From contig NC_091096.1 in assembly GCF_024713975.1 (NCBI RefSeq), positions 7,140,001 to 7,204,000 of the forward strand: a stretch of DNA of 64,000 nucleotides, read 5' to 3'. The notes beneath the pieces were generated by a model. It was not told the DNA's origin. It did not search any database and saw only the letters and a list, made by a program, of their open reading frames with translations. Source of the DNA: Paralichthys olivaceus (taxonomy: Eukaryota > Chordata > Actinopteri > Pleuronectiformes > Paralichthyidae). The position numbers and the translations under genes are program-made. Positions 62,101 to 64,000 of the stretch are shown here, one piece after another (within the stretch, counting starts at the first letter, position 1; the number at the start of each line of letters is the position of its first letter).

Positions 62101-62185
62101 ACACACTGTACCTGGCAGAGTTGAGTCTATGAGGTCCAGTCCTGTTGTGGTCCAACACAGCGCCCTCAGATGTCCAGCCAGCATA
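59151..62185 (-). CDS. gpat2: Glycerol-3-phosphate acyltransferase, mitochondrial type, C-terminal exons (partial)
   Basis: GPATs make lysophosphatidate from glycerol-3-phosphate and acyl-CoA on the outer mitochondrial membrane; GPAT2 is the germline-enriched paralogue. Three in-frame exons: 62185-62112, 61409-61354, 59267-59151 (stop TAA 59153-59151), encoding 81 residues: MLAGHLRALC...ESCSEEAAHTAVRTLIDLG then VLSEERQKEG...LFQLSENRQRLHRFITQYLYN. The pattern ALV-x-LIDLGVL...F....NRQ-L...I..YL follows the human GPAM C terminus that I recall (KMFKDIGVF...CNRQKLLEYILSF). The catalytic N-terminal part is outside the window. GPAT2 rather than GPAM is favoured because FAHD2A, KCNIP3 and GPAT2 are near each other on human chromosome 2. 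A 43-nt exon at 63605-63647 could precede these three. Confidence 0.72.
60680..60895 (+). mobile_element. Dispersed repeat ending in the CAGTCTATGG terminus
   Basis: Lies in the last gpat2 intron. Its right end, CTTTATGTACAGTCTATGG, is the same terminal motif as in the element at 3391-3820 (CATAGACTGTA inverted), while the interior (CACTACTGCGCAGACT, GCAGGATGGCAGC) differs. Probably a related non-autonomous element. Confidence 0.5.
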
Positions 62186-64000
62186 CTGCAGAGGAAGAAG
62201 AGCATTTCTGGACAGAGGCTTGGCTGACTTATCTAGGAAAAGTGAACAGGGATGAAGCAGAAAATGAGCAAAATGGGGATGAAGGTAAAGCTTTTTCCTT
62301 TATTATTACAATTCTGTCATAAAGAAACCCTTCGGCTGTTTGAGGGGTTCAGAAGCTGGGAATCTATTTCTGCTTTGAGTTCATGTATTCAGACATTTAC
62401 CAAAAAACCTGAGCTCATGCTTACATTCAGTTGTGAGGGAAGCCAGAAAACAGAGGTTTCATGGAAGCACTTTATGAAAAGTTCCCAGTGAACAGTGTGG
62501 ATGGGGCCATTATAATTGTGTAACATCGAAATGTCTATAAGCAGCTGGTCCTGTAAAATTGCAGTGTTTACTTTGGTCATTACACAGCCATACAAAAACA
62601 TTATGAAATTTTACATCTCTCAAGGGATGGTTGCCCATACCAGTACAGCATACAGAGCAGCCTGCAGCAGATATTATAGTTTCTCTGTGCTATCTACACA
62701 CATATAAACTCAAAGAAATTCATCCAGCCATTTTTCATTTGACCTATTGAAATCCTTAAAAATACAGTGATATCTGCCTTCCAATTTTTCAATGAGCTGT
62801 GGGCATTTAGTCGATGAGGCTAATTTGATTTTTCTTCAAACAAATAATTGTGTGGCTATAAAGTGTTTAAAAGCATCAATACACAGTAGAACTTTAAAAT
62901 CAAAATTGTTGTACGAGCAGGAAAAACACATTATGACAAAAAGGCAATACAGCAGTTACCAACAAGGCAAGAGAGGCTGCTTGGCATCGTAAATAACATA
63001 AATAAAATAAAGTGCCTTTGGAAACACAAAGACGATTCTACCTGTCAGCGGACAAGACAAAATAGAGTTTTAAAGTTAAGGTGTTTGAGCATAAATCTCA
63101 AAACTTTGAACCAACACAAGTCCAGGCTTCTTCTTGAGAATTGAATACCAACTGGCTTTGAAAGAACACCACAAGTGAATTTATGCAGGCTAAGAGATAA
63201 CAGGCAGTGGAGGAGGAGGAGGAGGTTAGAGGATATATTTTTTATTGTTTGGTACAGAGTGTGTTCTGTCCTCATTCAGCACCTGAGCTGGGGGCAGCAT
63301 CACAGAGGCACTGGGAGAAGAAGAGTGGTGAAATAAATAAAGTAAAGCTAGTAAAACTGTATAAACATAGGTCAGACTTTCTTCGGTAGACCAAGCTGAA
63401 GTTAAAGAAATGATTTTATGCAACACAATGGCATTGCTCTTTCTGGTCAACTTGCTTGCAGCACAGCTATGCATCAGAATGAATTTGGTAGAATTTTGTA
63501 TAGTTTACTCCAGCTAGTTGCACTGTTTGTTAAATGTTTTAATAAAAGCCAGGTCTAAAATAATGGCTGTAAGTAAAGGAAGATAAGCGGTGTGCACATC
63601 TCACCCCAATTGGATGGAGGTGAAGCACAGGAGCAGTAGTTCAAACACTGAATATTTCAAGCTCCCAAAATGTTTTAATAATGCAGCGTTTCAACTTGAG
63701 GGGTCAAAAAGACAATCTGCACACTTACAATAATGATATGATATTAAAGTGCTTTGGGTAAAAGCATAGGTCATGGTCATGTGTAATTGGATGCTGATGC
63801 TGGGACAAATGACCATAAAATGACTCCCATGTTTGCTTGAACTACAGCAGACAGTTCAAAACAAGAAAGGTTTCATGACAATTGGGTCTTTGAATTTCTC
63901 AAGATTCAACAAATCTATTAAACCTCAAGGACACGGCACGTTTCAGTGATAACATGTTACTGTGCTCTGATTCTTTTTTTAATGCGGTTCAAGTCTTACT
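62186..64000. other. gpat2 intron or unresolved exons at the right edge
   Basis: AT-rich, no convincing exon. The best candidate is 63605-63647 on the minus strand, reading FELLLLCFTSIQL in the phase required by the next exon but with a poor pyrimidine tract. A GGA-rich run at 63210-63225 is simple sequence. Confidence 0.45.

Noticed and set aside
63226-63474. 82-codon minus-strand frame with an acceptor-like TTCTTCTCCCAG
   Set aside because: The frame in the putative exon (ASVMLPPAQVL) has no GPAT similarity and ends soon without a fitting donor.

Overview
The window reads as nuclear DNA of a bony fish, most likely a percomorph teleost. Genes are split by GT-AG introns, introns and spacers are AT-rich and full of (CA)n microsatellites, and several dispersed repeats look like families common in percomorph genomes. 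No bacterial or viral gene organisation is seen. Five protein-coding genes can be supported: four on the minus strand and one (fahd2) on the plus strand.

Layout. (1) 235-32378, minus: a KCNIP3 (KChIP3/calsenilin/DREAM) gene. Six shared 3' coding exons lie at 235-2463. Upstream, about every 3.5-5 kb, are five mutually exclusive-looking 5' coding exons (near 4.9, 9.6, 13.6, 17.2 and 20.7 kb), plus a leader exon at 32.37 kb that carries only the start codon and one further codon of the canonical form. The five exons together represent all the N-terminal classes known from the mammalian KCNIP1-4 paralogues. (2) 32.7-41.5 kb: a spacer of repeats and simple sequence. (3) 41945-44223, minus: PCNA, complete in six exons (260 aa). 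(4) 45773-51386, minus: a complete M17 metallo-aminopeptidase of the W07G4.4 type, 16 exons, 516 aa, all expected metal and catalytic residues present. (5) 52.2-57.15 kb, plus: FAHD2, one leader exon and seven coding exons, 320 aa, head-to-head with the aminopeptidase. (6) 59151 to beyond about 62185, minus: the 3' exons of a mitochondrial-type glycerol-3-phosphate acyltransferase, most likely GPAT2, tail-to-tail with FAHD2 and running off the right edge.

The genes do not form a pathway. As I recall, KCNIP3, FAHD2A and GPAT2 are close together on human 2q11, so the block looks like conserved vertebrate synteny, with PCNA and the aminopeptidase lying between. The most notable signal is the KCNIP3 promoter array: one gene that can apparently produce membrane-anchored, cysteine-rich, short cytosolic and canonical DREAM-type N termini by promoter choice, because all five 5' exons end in the same splice phase. 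Exon boundaries were read by hand from frame continuity and GT/AG sites; no transcript evidence was available.
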